NCBI RefSeq assembly: GCF_026914265.1
Contig: NC_069124.1
Location: 22,736,989-22,800,988 of the forward strand
Source of the DNA: Mya arenaria
Lineage: Eukaryota; Mollusca; Bivalvia; Myida; Myidae
DNA length: 64,000 nt
Direction: 5' to 3'
Positions 11,201-23,200 of the stretch are shown one piece after another (position 1 is the stretch's first letter; every line of letters begins with the position of its first letter). A program made the position numbers and the translations under genes. The notes beneath the pieces are model-generated. The model was not told the DNA's origin, did not search any database, and saw only the letters and a list, made by a program, of their open reading frames with translations.

Positions 11201-14107
11201 TTAGTGAACTAATGGGCCCGTTATGTTGTATTTAGATATGTCATCAAGACCCTAGACTTTAGTGAACTAATTGGCCCGTTATGTTGTATTTAGATATGTC
11301 ATCAAGACCCTAGACTTTAGTGAACTAATGGGCCCGTTATGTTGTATTTAGATATGTCATCAAGACCCTAGACTTAAGTTAAATAATGGGCCCGTTATGT
11401 TGTATCTAGATATGCCATCAAGACCCTAGACTTAAGTTAACAAATGGGCCCGTTATGTTGAATTTAGATATGTAACTGCTTCTCTATACTTCAGTTTCTT
11501 AATGGGCCCGATATGTTGTATTTAGATATGTCATCAAGACCCTAGACTTTAGTGAACTAACGGGCCCGTTATGTTGTATTTAGATATGTCATGAAGACCC
11601 TAGACTTAAGTTAACTAATGGGCCCGTTATGTTGTATCTAGATATGCCGTCAAATCCCTAGACTTAAGTTAACTAATAGGGCCCGTTATGTTGAATTTAG
11701 ATATGTAACTGCTTCTCTATACTTCAGTTTCTTAATGGGCCCGATATGTTGTATTTAGATATGTCATCAATACCCTAGACTTTAGTGAACTAACGGGCCC
11801 GATATGTTGTATTTAGATATGTCATCAAGACCCTAGACTTAAGTTACCTAATGGGCCCGTTATGTTGTATTTAGATATGTCATCAAGACTCTAGACTTTA
11901 GGGAACTAATTGGCCCGTTATGTTGTATTTAGATATGTCATCAAGACCCTAGACTTAAGTTAACTAATGGGCCCGTTATGCTGTATTTAGATATGTCATC
12001 AAGACTCTAGACTGTAGTGAACTAATGAGCCCGTTATGTTGTATTTGGATATTTCATCAAGACTCTAGACTTTAGTGAACTAATGGGCCGGTTATGTTGT
12101 CGTTAGATATGTCATCAAGACCCTAGACTTAAGTTAACTAATGGGCCCGTTATGCTGTATTTAGATATGTCATCAAGACTCTAGACTTTAGTGAACTAAT
12201 GAGCCCGTTATGTTGTATTTGGATATTTCATCAAGACTCTAGACTTTAGTGAACTAATGGGCCGGTTATGTTGTCGTTAGATATGTCATCAAGACCTTAA
12301 ACTTAAGTTAACTAATGGGCCCGATATGTTGTATTTAGATATGTCATCAAGACCCTAGACTTAAGTTAACTTATGGGCCCGTTATGTTGTATTTAGATAT
12401 GTCATCAAAACCCTAGACTTAAGTTAACTAATGGGCCCGTTATGTTGTATTTAGATATGTCATCAAGACCCTAGACTTAAGTTAACTTATGGGCCCGTTA
12501 TGTTGCATTTAGATATATCATCAAGACCCTAGACTTAAGTTAACTTATGGGCCCGTTATGTTGCATTTAGATATGTCATCAAGACCCTAGACTTAAGTTA
12601 ACTTATGGGCCCGTTATGTTGCATTTAGATATCTCATCAAAACCCTAGACTTCAGTTAGCTTATGGGCCCGTTATGTTGCATTTAGATATATCATCAAGA
12701 CCCTAGACTTAAGTTAACTTATATGCAAGTTATGTTGTATTTAGATATGTCATCAAGACCCTAGACTTAAGTCAACTTATGGGCCCGTTATGTTGCATTT
12801 AGATATGTCATCAAGACCCTAGACTTAAGTTAACTTATGGGCCCGTTATGTTGTATTTAGATATGTCATCAAGACCCTAGACTTAAGTTAACTTATGTGC
12901 CCGTTATGTTGTATTTAGATATATAATCAAGACCCTAGACTTAAGTTAACTTATGGGCCCGTTAGGTTGTATTTAGATATATCATCAAGACCCTAGACTT
13001 AAGTTAACTTATGGGCCCGTTATGTTGTATTTAGATATGTCATCAAGACCCTAGACTTAAGTTAGCTTATGGGCCCGTTATGTTGTATTTAGATATATCA
13101 TCAAAACCCTAGACTTAAGTTAACTTATGGGCCCGTTATGTTGTATTTAGATATATCATCAAGACCCTAGACTTAAGTTAACTTATGGGCCCGTTATGTT
13201 GTATTTAGATATATCATCAAGACCCTAGACTTAAGTTAACTTATGGGCCCGTTATGTTGTATTTAGATATGTCATCAAGACCCTAGACTTAAGTTAACTA
13301 ATGGGCCCGTTATGTTGTATTTAGATATGTCATCAAGACCCTAGACTTAAGTTAACTAATGGGCCCGTTATGTTGTATTTAGATATGTCATCAAGACTCT
13401 AGACTTAAGTTAACTAATGGGCCCGTTATGTTGTATTTAGATATATCATCAAGACTATAGACTTTAATTAACTAATGGGCCCGTTATGTTGTATTTAGAT
13501 ATATCATCAAGACTATAGACTTTAATTAACTAATGGGCCCGTTATGTTGTATTTAGATATATCATCAAGACTCTAGACTTAAGTTAACTAATGGGCCCGT
13601 TATGTTGTATTTAGATATGTAATTGCTTCTCTAGACTTCAGTTTACTAATGGGCCCAGTATGTTGTATTTAGATATGACATCAAGACCCTAAACTTTATG
13701 TATGTTGTATTAAGACATGCCATCACGAATCTAGTTTATATATATATTAACAAAGACATTATGGCTGTATAATGCAAAATAGACAATTTCACGTCAGAAT
13801 GTTATTCAAAATAAAAACATGTATGCGTCCTGTCATATCTCTGTGTTATAAGAGGACCTGCCACGAGTTCTCACATCGATTAAATCAATTATTAAACAGA
13901 ACTCTTAACGATGTTCACTTAACTGATTAACATGAGAATTGACAATATATTCATCATTATTATTTATAATTTTCCTACACAGGTTTAGTATGTGACGAGA
14001 TCCACTTCGACCTAACAGTCCCCGACCCTGTCCATGACGCTGAGGCCATTTTGCTTCAACACGGCTATGGTCTGTGTATGACCACAGTTGGAAACGTGCT
14101 CGGATAG
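8188..14107 (+). CDS. Secreted ten-cysteine protein, prokineticin/astakine-like (3 exons)
   Basis: Exons are 8188-8244, 9177-9342 and 13983-14107, with donors GTAAGC and GTACTT, acceptors ACTAG and ACACAG, phases 0 and 1, and 115 residues. Exon 1 is a signal peptide (MQLCVMFGLLLAAATVLIS). The mature part has ten cysteines in the order C-x5-C-x3-CC-x10-C-x9-C-x13-C-x-C-x5-C-x29-C, the colipase-fold spacing of prokineticins, astakines and Dickkopf C-domains; CGCAQGLVC corresponds to the CPCxxxLxC motif of that family. The last exon adds an acidic stretch before the tenth cysteine and ends MTTVGNVLG-stop. AATAAA follows 43 nt after the stop. Astakines act as cytokines for blood-cell formation in arthropods and prokineticins signal through GPCRs. 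A similar role here is inference; digestive colipase-like or Dkk-like function is possible. Intron 2 holds the 58-bp satellite. Confidence 0.85.
8353..8491. mobile_element. Hairpin (foldback MITE) in intron 1
   Basis: Arms of about 50 bp pair imperfectly. The left arm contains CCATGGCCGAGAGTGTAAGA and the right arm, read in reverse, CCATAGCCGCTCGTGTAGGA, followed by ATAGGxTCATxCCGACCC in both. The loop is about 40 bp. It is independent of the 2094 family, since the core sequences do not match. Confidence 0.75.
9177..9342 (+). CDS. Exon 2 of the astakine-like gene: first eight cysteines
   Basis: Bounded by AACTAG| and |GTACTT; starts in phase 0 and ends with one base of a Gly codon. It encodes NANACTTDSDCPDGCCFSDN and continues to PCGCAQ. 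The CC pair and the closing C-x-C are the family landmarks. Confidence 0.85.
9343..13982 (+). other. Intron 2 of the astakine-like gene
   Basis: 4.6 kb, of which about 3.9 kb is one satellite array. The first 440 bp contain a poly-G tract near 9416-9440 and AT-rich DNA. The last 260 bp are AT-rich and end in a pyrimidine-rich acceptor TTTTCCTACACAG. Confidence 0.8.
9795..13720. repeat. 58-bp satellite, about 67 copies, with higher-order structure
   Basis: The unit is GGGCCCGTTATGTTGTATTT followed by AGATATGTCATCAAGACCCT and AGACTTAAGTTAACTAAT. Embedded palindromes are GGGCCC, CTTAAG and GTTAAC. Subtypes occur in runs: TTTAGTGAACTAATG dominates 10880-11340, and TTAAGTTAACTTATG dominates 12360-13250. 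A rare variant with ATGTAACTGCTTCTCTATAC recurs near 10833, 11469 and 11704. A three-unit (174-bp) block with GTCGTTAGAT is duplicated at about 11950-12115 and 12125-12290. Confidence 0.95.
13983..14107 (+). CDS. Exon 3 of the astakine-like gene: C-terminus and stop
   Basis: Begins after TACACAG with two bases completing a Gly codon. It encodes LVCDEIHFDLTVPDPVHDAE, then a short loop with the tenth cysteine (GYGLCM), and stops with TAG at 14105-14107. Confidence 0.85.
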
Positions 14108-14150
14108 GACGTGTGGCGTATCATGACTTTCTGATATAGTTTGTTATAGA

Positions 14151-14156
14151 AATAAA
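14151..14156 (+). promoter_or_regulatory. Polyadenylation signal AATAAA
   Basis: AATAAA lies 43 nt after the stop of the astakine-like gene, and an overlapping AATAATAAA follows at about 14162. It is the nearest signal and fits a short 3' UTR. Confidence 0.6.
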
Positions 14157-14193
14157 ATTGGAATAATAAACGCAATTTGATATGTTTATTTTC

Positions 14194-14521
14194 ATTCGGA
14201 GCTCCTCGGCCATTTTTATCGAAAACAACCTCGGATATATGCCGATACATCAGTTGAAGTCAATTTTTGAATTATATCCTTAATTAAATGTAGTGTTTTA
14301 AAGTTGTATTTATTGATCTAAGTTTAAATTGATTGCTATTGAAGTATATTATTGCAAACATAATAAAGATTCCCAAGAGTTCAGTCATAAAGTTTAAGTG
14401 CTTATTAAAATAACTACGCAATCTACTTGCAGCGGACTTAAACGTACCGCATTTTGAGTATCTAAACCGTCCAAATATATCCTGGGTTGTTTTCGATAAA
14501 AATGGCCGAGGAGTTCCGAAT
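14194..14521. mobile_element. MITE with inverted repeats of about 47 bp
   Basis: The left end reads ATTCGGAGCTCCTCGGCCAT and then TTTTATCGAAAACAACC. The right end is its reverse complement with one change (GGAGTTCCGAAT). It interrupts the tandem 3'-tail copies, so it arrived after that duplication. It has no coding capacity of its own, and the open frames across it are shadows. Confidence 0.85.
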
Positions 14522-14799
14522 GATTTATTTTGTATGACCCCTGCTGAAAACGGCTGGACGGTTATGACGCATGTCAAATTGTATATCATTTGGATAAAGT
14601 TAGTAACAGAAACACAATTTAATACATATTAAACAGAACTTGATATTAATATTGGGTATGACCGATGCTGGAAATTTGTTAGGATGGGACGCATATCAAA
14701 TGTTTTGACATTCCGATCATGTTTTACTACAGAAATAAAACTATATACATGTACAGACCCTGATATGTTTATTTTGTTTGATCACTAATGAAACAAAGA

Positions 14800-15330
14800 T
14801 CGGATATGGAAGTTATGATTAAATAAAGCAAGTGTTGGTAGAAAGCTTTTTTAGCGAAAACAACATACTAATTTGGTTCCAGAACTCAACGGGTCTACAT
14901 TCAAAATTCATCTAAGAGGGAAAGTATCACAAAGTTCATGGTGTTCACAATTGTTTTGCTATCAAGTTAAATTGTTCAAAAGCTAACAAACACCATACAA
15001 TAACTGATAAATACTTATTTGAAAAAGGGTTCTTAAATTGACGGCGGGAATCATCAAATTTTCAAAAGGGTTGCTATGGTTTTCCCATACCCCCTTTATG
15101 TTCCGTCATTTTTTTAATATAAATATACAGATCAACGCCTACTTGCCTTTCTTGTTACAGTCACAGTCACTACGTTCACATTACACATACAATTGAATAT
15201 TTCGATGTCTGTCTTTGTAAAATGGAAAGCTGGAAATACCTTTATATAGAACACAATCACAAAATCTGCATTATAAGAGGTATTATAAAAATGTATAAAC
15301 AATCCATATAAGATTTACACGTATTACAAT
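14800..15330. other. Stretch without a recognised gene
   Basis: AT-rich DNA between the tail repeats and the CpG-rich block. Nothing recognisable. Confidence 0.4.
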
Positions 15331-15339
15331 CGGATCAAG

Positions 15340-15735
15340 TTTGTTCATGTCGGTTAGCTGTCCACACGTCATTGCCAGGCACCGTTGGGGCTGGTTTGGG
15401 TTGGAGATCACGCAGAAACAGTTGTGACATTCTGGGTAATACTCCGCCATTTTGACTTAGAGGCTTCCGACGGCTAATGAGCGGGGTCCCGCATCTATAA
15501 CAGTGGATTACGTGTACTTCCGGCCATGGACGCTGGGCACATTGATGCAGCGCCATGTGCACCGGAAACGCCGGTTGCTGAGCAGCCGCGCGCTGCGGAT
15601 ACGCTTTATGTCGACAAACAGCCGGTAGCGGTGACAAATGACCGCGGACCGACGCTCCTTCCGGTGAATGAGACGGATCGACCATCGGGAAACCAAAGGC
15701 TCAATCATCCACATACGTTGGCGCAGCCTCACTTA
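15340..15735. other. CpG-rich block, possible promoter or first exon
   Basis: GC-rich and CpG-rich relative to both flanks, with open frames on both strands: minus 15335-15685 and 15508-15732, plus 15526-15783. On the minus strand an ATG near 15450 opens MAEYYPECHNCFCVISNPNQ and runs about 44 codons to a possible donor GTGTAAAT near 15320, which would fit a short first exon. On the plus strand an acidic, proline-rich frame starts at 15526. No domain is recognisable and I do not choose between them. Confidence 0.3.
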
Positions 15736-16069
15736 TATTCTGTCATTTTTATTAATGTCCTTTCTTCAGTAGGTGTCATTTAAATGTATTGTGCTGAACG
15801 GATAATTAGTCAAATGCATACACAATTGATCAAAAATACTTAAGATACAGTATATATTCCTGTTTTTTTTTTTTATATATTTAGACTTAAAAGTATTTTG
15901 ATTCTGACACGATATATATTAACAATTATACAATTAAACATCAATAATAAAACTAAGCACTTGAATATAACTATTAAAATACACATAACATAAAAAAGAT
16001 GCATAATATCTGACGAACATATTGGAATCCCAACACCAACAAAATGCAACATAAGGGTTACTATTTTAA

Positions 16070-16383
16070 AGCTGCACTCTCACAGTTTGACAGTTTTGAC
16101 TTTTTGATGTCTAAGAATGTGCCAACGATTTTGCACATGTCTGGAAAACAGTATCAGTGGATCGCAGTATTTCATACTACTTTTCCAAAACGTATGTTTT
16201 ATGTTTCTAAGCGTTACTAACGCTTAAGAAATATTAAATTTTTAGAGGTTTTCCAGAAAGTTAACTCGGTTTTTATGTGAGTTATCTTATATGACTGGAG
16301 TGAAGACATTCATGCAAACTGAAGCGATTCTGGGACATTTAAAAAAATATATGCCAAAACTGTCAATCTTTGAGAGTGCAGCT
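16070..16383. mobile_element. TTAA-targeting MITE (piggyBac-like ends), 314 bp
   Basis: The left end is AGCTGCACTCTCACAGTTTG and the right end is CAATCTTTGAGAGTGCAGCT, an inverted pair flanked on both sides by TTAA (16066-16069 and 16384-16387). The TTAA duplication and absence of an ORF fit a non-autonomous piggyBac-type element. The TTAAAGCTGCACTCTCA terminus is one I recall as common in bivalve sequence. Confidence 0.85.
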
Positions 16384-16781
16384 TTAAGCATCATAGACCA
16401 ATACGACTCAAGAAATTGCGGATAATCAATTAACAGTAGCTTTGCATGAGTCAAAAATTGCTCAATGATTATATGTTAGAAATTTCTTTTTCCAATGCTT
16501 TGCTACAGATTACTTCCTCATTTCATGTGATAATGTTCAGAATAAAATCATTAACATGATATTTCTGGAGTTAATAATGACGTGTTTCGTTTTCGAATGC
16601 ACAGAAAATAAATAAGTTCCCCTATAAAGGCTATATATAACAATAACATCCGTATAATAAGAGTAATAACAGAAAGCGTATACCAGTTTTCAATGTACAA
16701 TACTATTAAAAAGGAAACTGTCATTTGATGCTATATTTGTGACAAAAAATGTACACATGGGAATCACTATTCTGTTTTGAC

Positions 16782-16853
16782 CTACAGATTTTGATAGATA
16801 TTGATCTGTTTGACATGTTCTTGCATGACGTCGTAGATGTACCGAAGTTGTGC
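16782..16853 (-). CDS. RPTP last exon: end of D2 and stop
   Basis: Acceptor TTTTGCAG, phase 0, 24 codons ending TAG at 16784-16782. It encodes AQLRYIYDVMQEHVKQINIY, matching the closing helix (EQYRYIYDVxxEH) of PTP domains, then QNL-stop. No clear AATAAA was placed downstream. Confidence 0.9.
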   Translation of the reverse strand, partial: AQLRYIYDVMQEHVKQINIYQNL

Positions 16854-19800
16854 CTGCAAAACAGAAAACCAATATTAATTCATATCTTAGTGGTGATCAT
16901 TGTGTATTCAAACAAGATTTAAGTTTGTACATATGTTTTACTGCACACAAAATAAGTATCAAACTGAATTGCTTTATCAGTTCTGTAATTACATATGATT
17001 GATATTTGATACATACGGAAGTGAGGTCACGAAAATTGTGTCTGTATCTATACAAGCTTTAGCAACTTCTGAGTCGGTAAATGACAGAGTGAGTATACCA
17101 CATACCACGTGATAAATAATGTCATAAATGCTGAGCCGAAAGGCAATATTTTGCTGCGAATAAAGACTTAAAACAAATATAACGATTCCTTTTCTTTACT
17201 ATTTTAAATGAAACAAAATGCATAATTTGGCGTTTAAAGAGCCCCGCCTTAGTTTTATTCCGGAAGTTAATAAGGTGATATATTTCCTCAGACACTTCGA
17301 CAAACCAGTTTCCTAAATAATGGTTTGACAGAGCTCCATCAGGCGGCGGTTTGGGAAAAAGTTTGTCGAAGTGTTTTAGTAAACTTAACTCTCAATTAAA
17401 CTATGGTAAAACACCGAAGGCGGGTCTTTGTGAGCGGCATAGACTGCGATATGGTTCATTGAAAATGGTAAAGAAATAGTAAAGTACACTTTGGTTAAAG
17501 TCTTCATTCGAAGCCAAATATTGCTTTTAGCCGAAGCAATTATGAAGCACTTTATCATGTCGGTTACACACACTTATTAAGGACGGTCGAAACATTAGTT
17601 CATTCAAACACCATATGTCGTCCAGTGTATAATTATGATAATGTTAACACTTGGTAAGTCGATCCTACCGGATTCTGCACTATATCTTTGTTCCGTTGTT
17701 TCATGGTCTTTACGCTCTCCACGATGTTTATCTGGCCCTTGTTGTCTTGCACCCGATGAACTTCATTCAGAAGTACAGCTACCACCCCACTGCCGCGATA
17801 TCCTGATCTATAAAATCAGAATAATGTGTTTGTTGTATGGAATGCTTCTAATTGAACACCAAACGTGCACACATGGCATCGGGGGCGTAGCTAGGCTGTA
17901 CTGTATGCTACGCACAAATGTGGGAGGGGGTGGGGGCTGCTCCCAACGGAAAAAATGGGAAATGGAACTATCATGTTTAGCACTGATGTGTATTTGGCGG
18001 GATTTATAGGTTTGAGGCGGCTGACTGTAGTTACCAAGTGATTTTGTAGACTCTGTAAGCTATCTACCACAGAGAAACAATGCTTTCTATAGCTAATCTT
18101 CCCTTAAAGGCTTTATTCTGATTTCAATACATAGCCTAGCCCTCGACTTTGATGCCATGTTTGGCCATTTTATTTTCATTTTTTAAATTGATGTTACGCA
18201 CGTGCGTAAGTGCTTAACGCTGGCTACACCCCTGGACATGTTAAAGTATAAAATCTGTACCATAAGATAGCGGGTTTTTGTTCACACAATTCAAGTATGT
18301 AAACAGTTTGGTTTGCAAACATTTTACCTTTCTGCAAATTAAACCATGCAATACAATTATTGTTTGCAAACGTTTGTTCTCTAACTTTTTGTTTAACTCA
18401 AAATATATATGTTCAACTTTATCGTGTATACTTAATTTAATTTAATTTAGACTGGTATGGCATAATCCGTATTAATAGTTATGGTGCAGTCACACTATAG
18501 CGTATGGCATTAACGTATGTGAGCGTACGATAAAAATTGCTCATACGCTCGCATACGCTGATATACGTTAGGGGTATGTTAGGCATAAGTTGCTAACGTT
18601 TCAAGCCCGCTGACATACGTCAGTGTGCGTTCTTATACGCAGAGGCCAAATTTTTTTTTTAACACGATCAAAAAATTTCAGCGTATGCGAGCGTATAGTA
18701 ATATGATTTCCTGCGTTTGAGTAAAACGAATTAGAAGGACATTAATTTCCCTTGTTTATAATGAAATAACCGCCAGGTGGCGATTGATAAGCACGAGTAA
18801 TTCGTGCGAATATGAACGTAAAGGCATTCAGCTTTGCGGAACCGATCCGTTCACATCGATTCAAAATATTGTTAAATTTGAGGTCGTACCGGGCAGTAAG
18901 CAGAAGTCCGTGTTTACTTAATAGGCCGTATAAAGCATGGTTTAAATCCTCGTGCAGAGGGTAAGTCGTATTGAAAATGTTTGTTGGATTTATATGACAT
19001 GACGAATTACATGTATGACCATAATTATTCAATATAATTATGTAGTGGAAAAGTGAAAAATTAAGAAATGATGAGTTAATTCAGTCATATATACTAGTGA
19101 GAACATGTTCTTTGGTTTTTAAAGGCATCTTTAAATTTGTGCTAGAGAAAATATTTCCGCTATTTTCATATTTAGTGCTTCGAGTTTTACTTATAAAGAG
19201 TGTTTTTTCTTGACATATTATCAAAGAATATTTAGGTGACATTTTTATTTATGTTTTGCGAGCTACACGTTGGAGAAAGATGCAAAACAATGAAGTCGGG
19301 GCTACAGTATTCCGCGGTTCAACCACGTGGGTTTGAACGCATGAGCTGGTCAAGCTGGTCATCTCGTTACAACTGTTTTGGGTTTATGTCATCGCCTGTT
19401 CATGTGCCACGCTTCCGGTGGATTTCCCTCGACTGTTGTGGTTTTCTGTTATAATATCACCAGACAGCGTCAGCCATAGTTGTGGCCATACAGGCAACAC
19501 AAAAAGATAAGTATTATAAATGAAATTCAATCATCTCTAATTGAAAGAGAAATATTTGAAGCAATGCTGTTGAATCTGCAAAGCATTACAAGTTATGATA
19601 ATTATGGCAGAGCCATTGGCTTTAAGTTCAATGATGAGGTGTATGGAACGTTATGGAGTCTGTCCGTGTGTATGTCAGTTAAGAACGTGTTAGATATAAA
19701 AGGAATTCATATACTCTTTATTCAATATTCAGTTTGTAAATGGTGTGATACTACCGACATATTCAAGTACTTACTGTTTCTAAAAGTGTATATACATTCA

Positions 19801-20165
19801 TTTTCACAATATTTCAAAGTCGATGGGAAAGGCATTTCTAAGTTATACGCAAGGCTTATCAAAAGTAGTAAGTTTTTAAATAAAACTGCTCGCAACATGT
19901 CAGAATGATTGCATGTTTGGTATGTTCAGATTTCATATATTTTCGTAAAACAATTATATTGCTTACAAAAAGAGTTTTTGGATTTAAAAGATAGTGTTAT
20001 ATTTAATAGTATGGAGAACACTTGTATGATGAATGAGGTACTTTGTCTGGAGTGGTTGATTGTGATGATATGGCATTTTACACATCAGTTTTTCAGTTTT
20101 TGCAAGTAGAATTTAGACCTGGGTGTATAGTGTCAAACTGTTATTTACTCAATGTCTTTGGAACT

Positions 20166-20232
<67 letters not shown>

Positions 20233-23200
20233 TGATGATAATAATAATAATAAGGACGATAATATGAAGATCATATGAGTTTGTCTGTTGTTGCTTCTCT
20301 TTACCTAAGATTAAAGTTTAACAGCATCGTAGATTCAATGGCAGCATCACCAAGATTATACAATTGTTATAAAGTTATAATAAAATGCGACATCGCTGAT
20401 TCACGGCGAAACGCCAGAGATGAATACATACAATTTAGATGACATAAAGTAAATTCTTGATGATTAAGGGGAGGCGGGGTAAGTTTATTCCTCATTGGTT
20501 GACGCATTGTCAATGACGCAGGGATTATGTACAGAACGAGTGAAAGAAGGCGGAATATATGACAAGCGCGAAAGTTGAAATTCTTAATGATTAAGTTTAG
20601 CACTTAATGATTGCTTATCTGCAGGTTCGTTTAGTGAAAATAAAGGCCGTATTTTAATAATAACTTACGGTTGCATCACCAGTTACGGTACTTGTAAATA
20701 TGCAAATATTGATATTAACTTATAAAAACCACCATTGCTGATTCATGGAAGCATCGTCAGAGATGTTTTGTTATAGTACACCGTGGCATCACCAGTAATA
20801 GTTTATATGTAATTATTGTTATAAAGTTTTTAACAAACGATATTCTAGAGATATTACGGAATCGTCAAAAAGATGATTCGTCTAAGTACACGGTGGTAAT
20901 ACCAGTAATAGTATATAAATGTAAATATTGTTTTAAGTGTATAAAATCAACATTTATGATTCATGGAGGACTCGACAGAGATGATTCGTTAAAGTACACG
21001 GTGGTTTTACCAGTGATAGTTTTTATGTAAATATTGTTATTTAGTTATAAAAACAACATTGATGATTTATGGCAGAATGGCCGGATGTGAAACATATGAA
21101 GTTATAATAAGCGGCATCGCTGATTCATGGCGGAATCGCCAGAGATGAATCATTTTAGTACACGGTGGAATCACCAGTACTAGTTAATTTATAGATACTA
21201 TTATGAAGTTATTTAAAATGGCAACTCTGATTCATGGCGGGATCGTCAGAAATGAATGATGATTATAGTACACGGTGGTATCATCAGTACTAGTTTATAT
21301 GTAAATATTGATGTTTTGTTGATTAATATGAATGTAATAATGCTCAGTCATAAGCCATGTTTGTTAGCTGAATTGATTTATGTGAATAAGTTATAAATGA
21401 TGGTTTTGCAGGAACATTTTCGTGTATACGTCTATTTTTGCAGATGCATAAGGATGACATTTTACCAGATTCTTTACCAGAAGGCTTGGCGGGCAAGATG
21501 GATCTTCTCCCGGAACTGCTAAAGAAGTGGATGGCCAAAAGTATTATTCTCGAACGAAAGTTGTTCATTCAGTTGGAAAAGTAGGAATCAATTTACGGTT
21601 TACTCATTCCAGCTTGTGTCAATTTCAATGATTTTATCCGAAATGCGTACTGACTATACATGATATTTTGTTTATTGACATCTTGTACGGATATATGAGA
21701 TGAAGTTATTCGGACACTTGCACCTGATAATGACGATATTAAAAGCAGTGAACATTTATTAAGATCTGCTGGAGAAACAAGTGTTAACAACGGAGTTAAG
21801 GACAGAATGTCAAAAACATGGTGTTAATTCAGTGAATCTATTAAACAAAGATACGTGTAAAGGTTTCTTTATTGTTTGAAATCGGCATTTAGTCTGTAAA
21901 CGGAAGACTTAAATTCCATGTCAATTATGAGTATTTTGGGAAAAGATCATCATATTAAGAATATTTGGTTATTATTATCCTCTTACCCGTTCTTTGAACT
22001 TCATCGGTTTCCCTAGTGCTTCACTCACTGTGACTTCCAAAATAATACCATTGAAAAGTATTGATTTTGTTGTTTTCTATAGGAGGTTATAGAATGGTTT
22101 CAGGGAAATATAATTTCCTACCTTTGAGTAAAACGAATTCGAAGGAAATTAATTTCCCTTGTTTATAATGAAATAACCGCCAGGTGGCGATTGATAAGCA
22201 CGAGGAATTCGTGCGAATATGAATCTAAAGGCATTCAGCTTTGGGGAACCGATCCGTTCACATCGATTCAATTGATTGTTAAACTTTACAAGAAAATGAT
22301 TATTGTAAAAGGTTTCTGTTACTATGCAATTTCATCATATGAATGATAAATATATTTTTCATTTGTCTTCAAAGAACACAATCATGCAATATACATTTGT
22401 ATAACTTGATAAAGTACGTATACATGAATCATAAAAATGATATGTTTTCTATACATCTTTGTTAAGGAGCATATGGGTGATGAGGCTCGACATCTAGTGG
22501 TACAAGACAAATCCTGTAAATGTGGATGACAAACGGGCAGAGGCTTCTGAGTTTTCCCCAGAAGGAGGGTTTTATCTCAGTTTTTCCTCGGCCAGTCGAC
22601 CACGTCTGTAAGCTCCATTTTTGTCAGACATGTTGTTACCAAGAAATATTTTGCTCATGTTGCTAGTTCATGCTGTATGTGTTAATCGGTTTCCCAAGTG
22701 CTTCACTCACTGTGACTTCCAAAATAATACCATTCAAAAGTATTGATTTTGTTGTTTTCTATAGGAGGTTATAGAATGGTATTCAGGGAATATACGTTAC
22801 GCATATGCTCATCATACGCTAGACATAAGCTTAATACGCTAGAGTGACGCTAAAGGTACGTTACTCATATGTCAAGTACGCATCTCATACGATGGCATGA
22901 AAAAAGTCAGTTGAGCTGTAAATATATAGGGTTCCACTTCCTCATTTTCGTCAGTTGTAGATCGACAGATATACTATGGAGGTAGCTCTTCTCCAACACC
23001 ATTACGAACTTATAAATTTAACAATTTATTATGCTCAACGAAATAGAAGACTAGGAAGAAGGAGGAGAAGAATAAGACGGCAAATCTGGGTGAGACCATG
23101 GATTGGACGACGACGTCAGTTTGGCCTGTATGACAAGCTCATGGTTGAACTCAGAAATGAGGACCAGAGATCGTTCAAAACCTTCTTGCGTATGCCCCCT

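Larger units (their letters stand above)
14077..14795. repeat. Three diverged copies of the astakine-like gene's 3' tail
   Basis: Segments starting TATGACC at 14077, 14533 and 14657 share TATGACCxxxGxTGxAAAxxx, then GGACGxxTxxCxxATC, an ACAGAAATAAAA-like stretch and TTGATATGTTTATTTT. Spacing is about 125-130 bp once the MITE at 14194-14521 is removed. The first copy includes the last codons and the polyadenylation signal of the gene. Confidence 0.7.

Noticed and set aside
9795..13720. CRISPR-like array
   Set aside because: Repeats are contiguous with no unique spacers, and the setting is an intron of an animal gene.
14065..14589. Minus-strand open frames at 14065-14250 and 14284-14589
   Set aside because: They cross the MITE and its ends and the antisense of the gene tail; no domain.
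17635..18009. 124-codon plus-strand open frame
   Set aside because: It is the antisense shadow of the D2 exon 17669-17807 plus intron sequence.
18742..19032. 96-codon minus-strand open frame in the Harbinger element
   Set aside because: It lies in internal repeat A, which is duplicated at 22123-22278 without keeping the frame intact; probably a shadow.
20043..20267. Poly-isoleucine open frame
   Set aside because: Translation of an AAT microsatellite.
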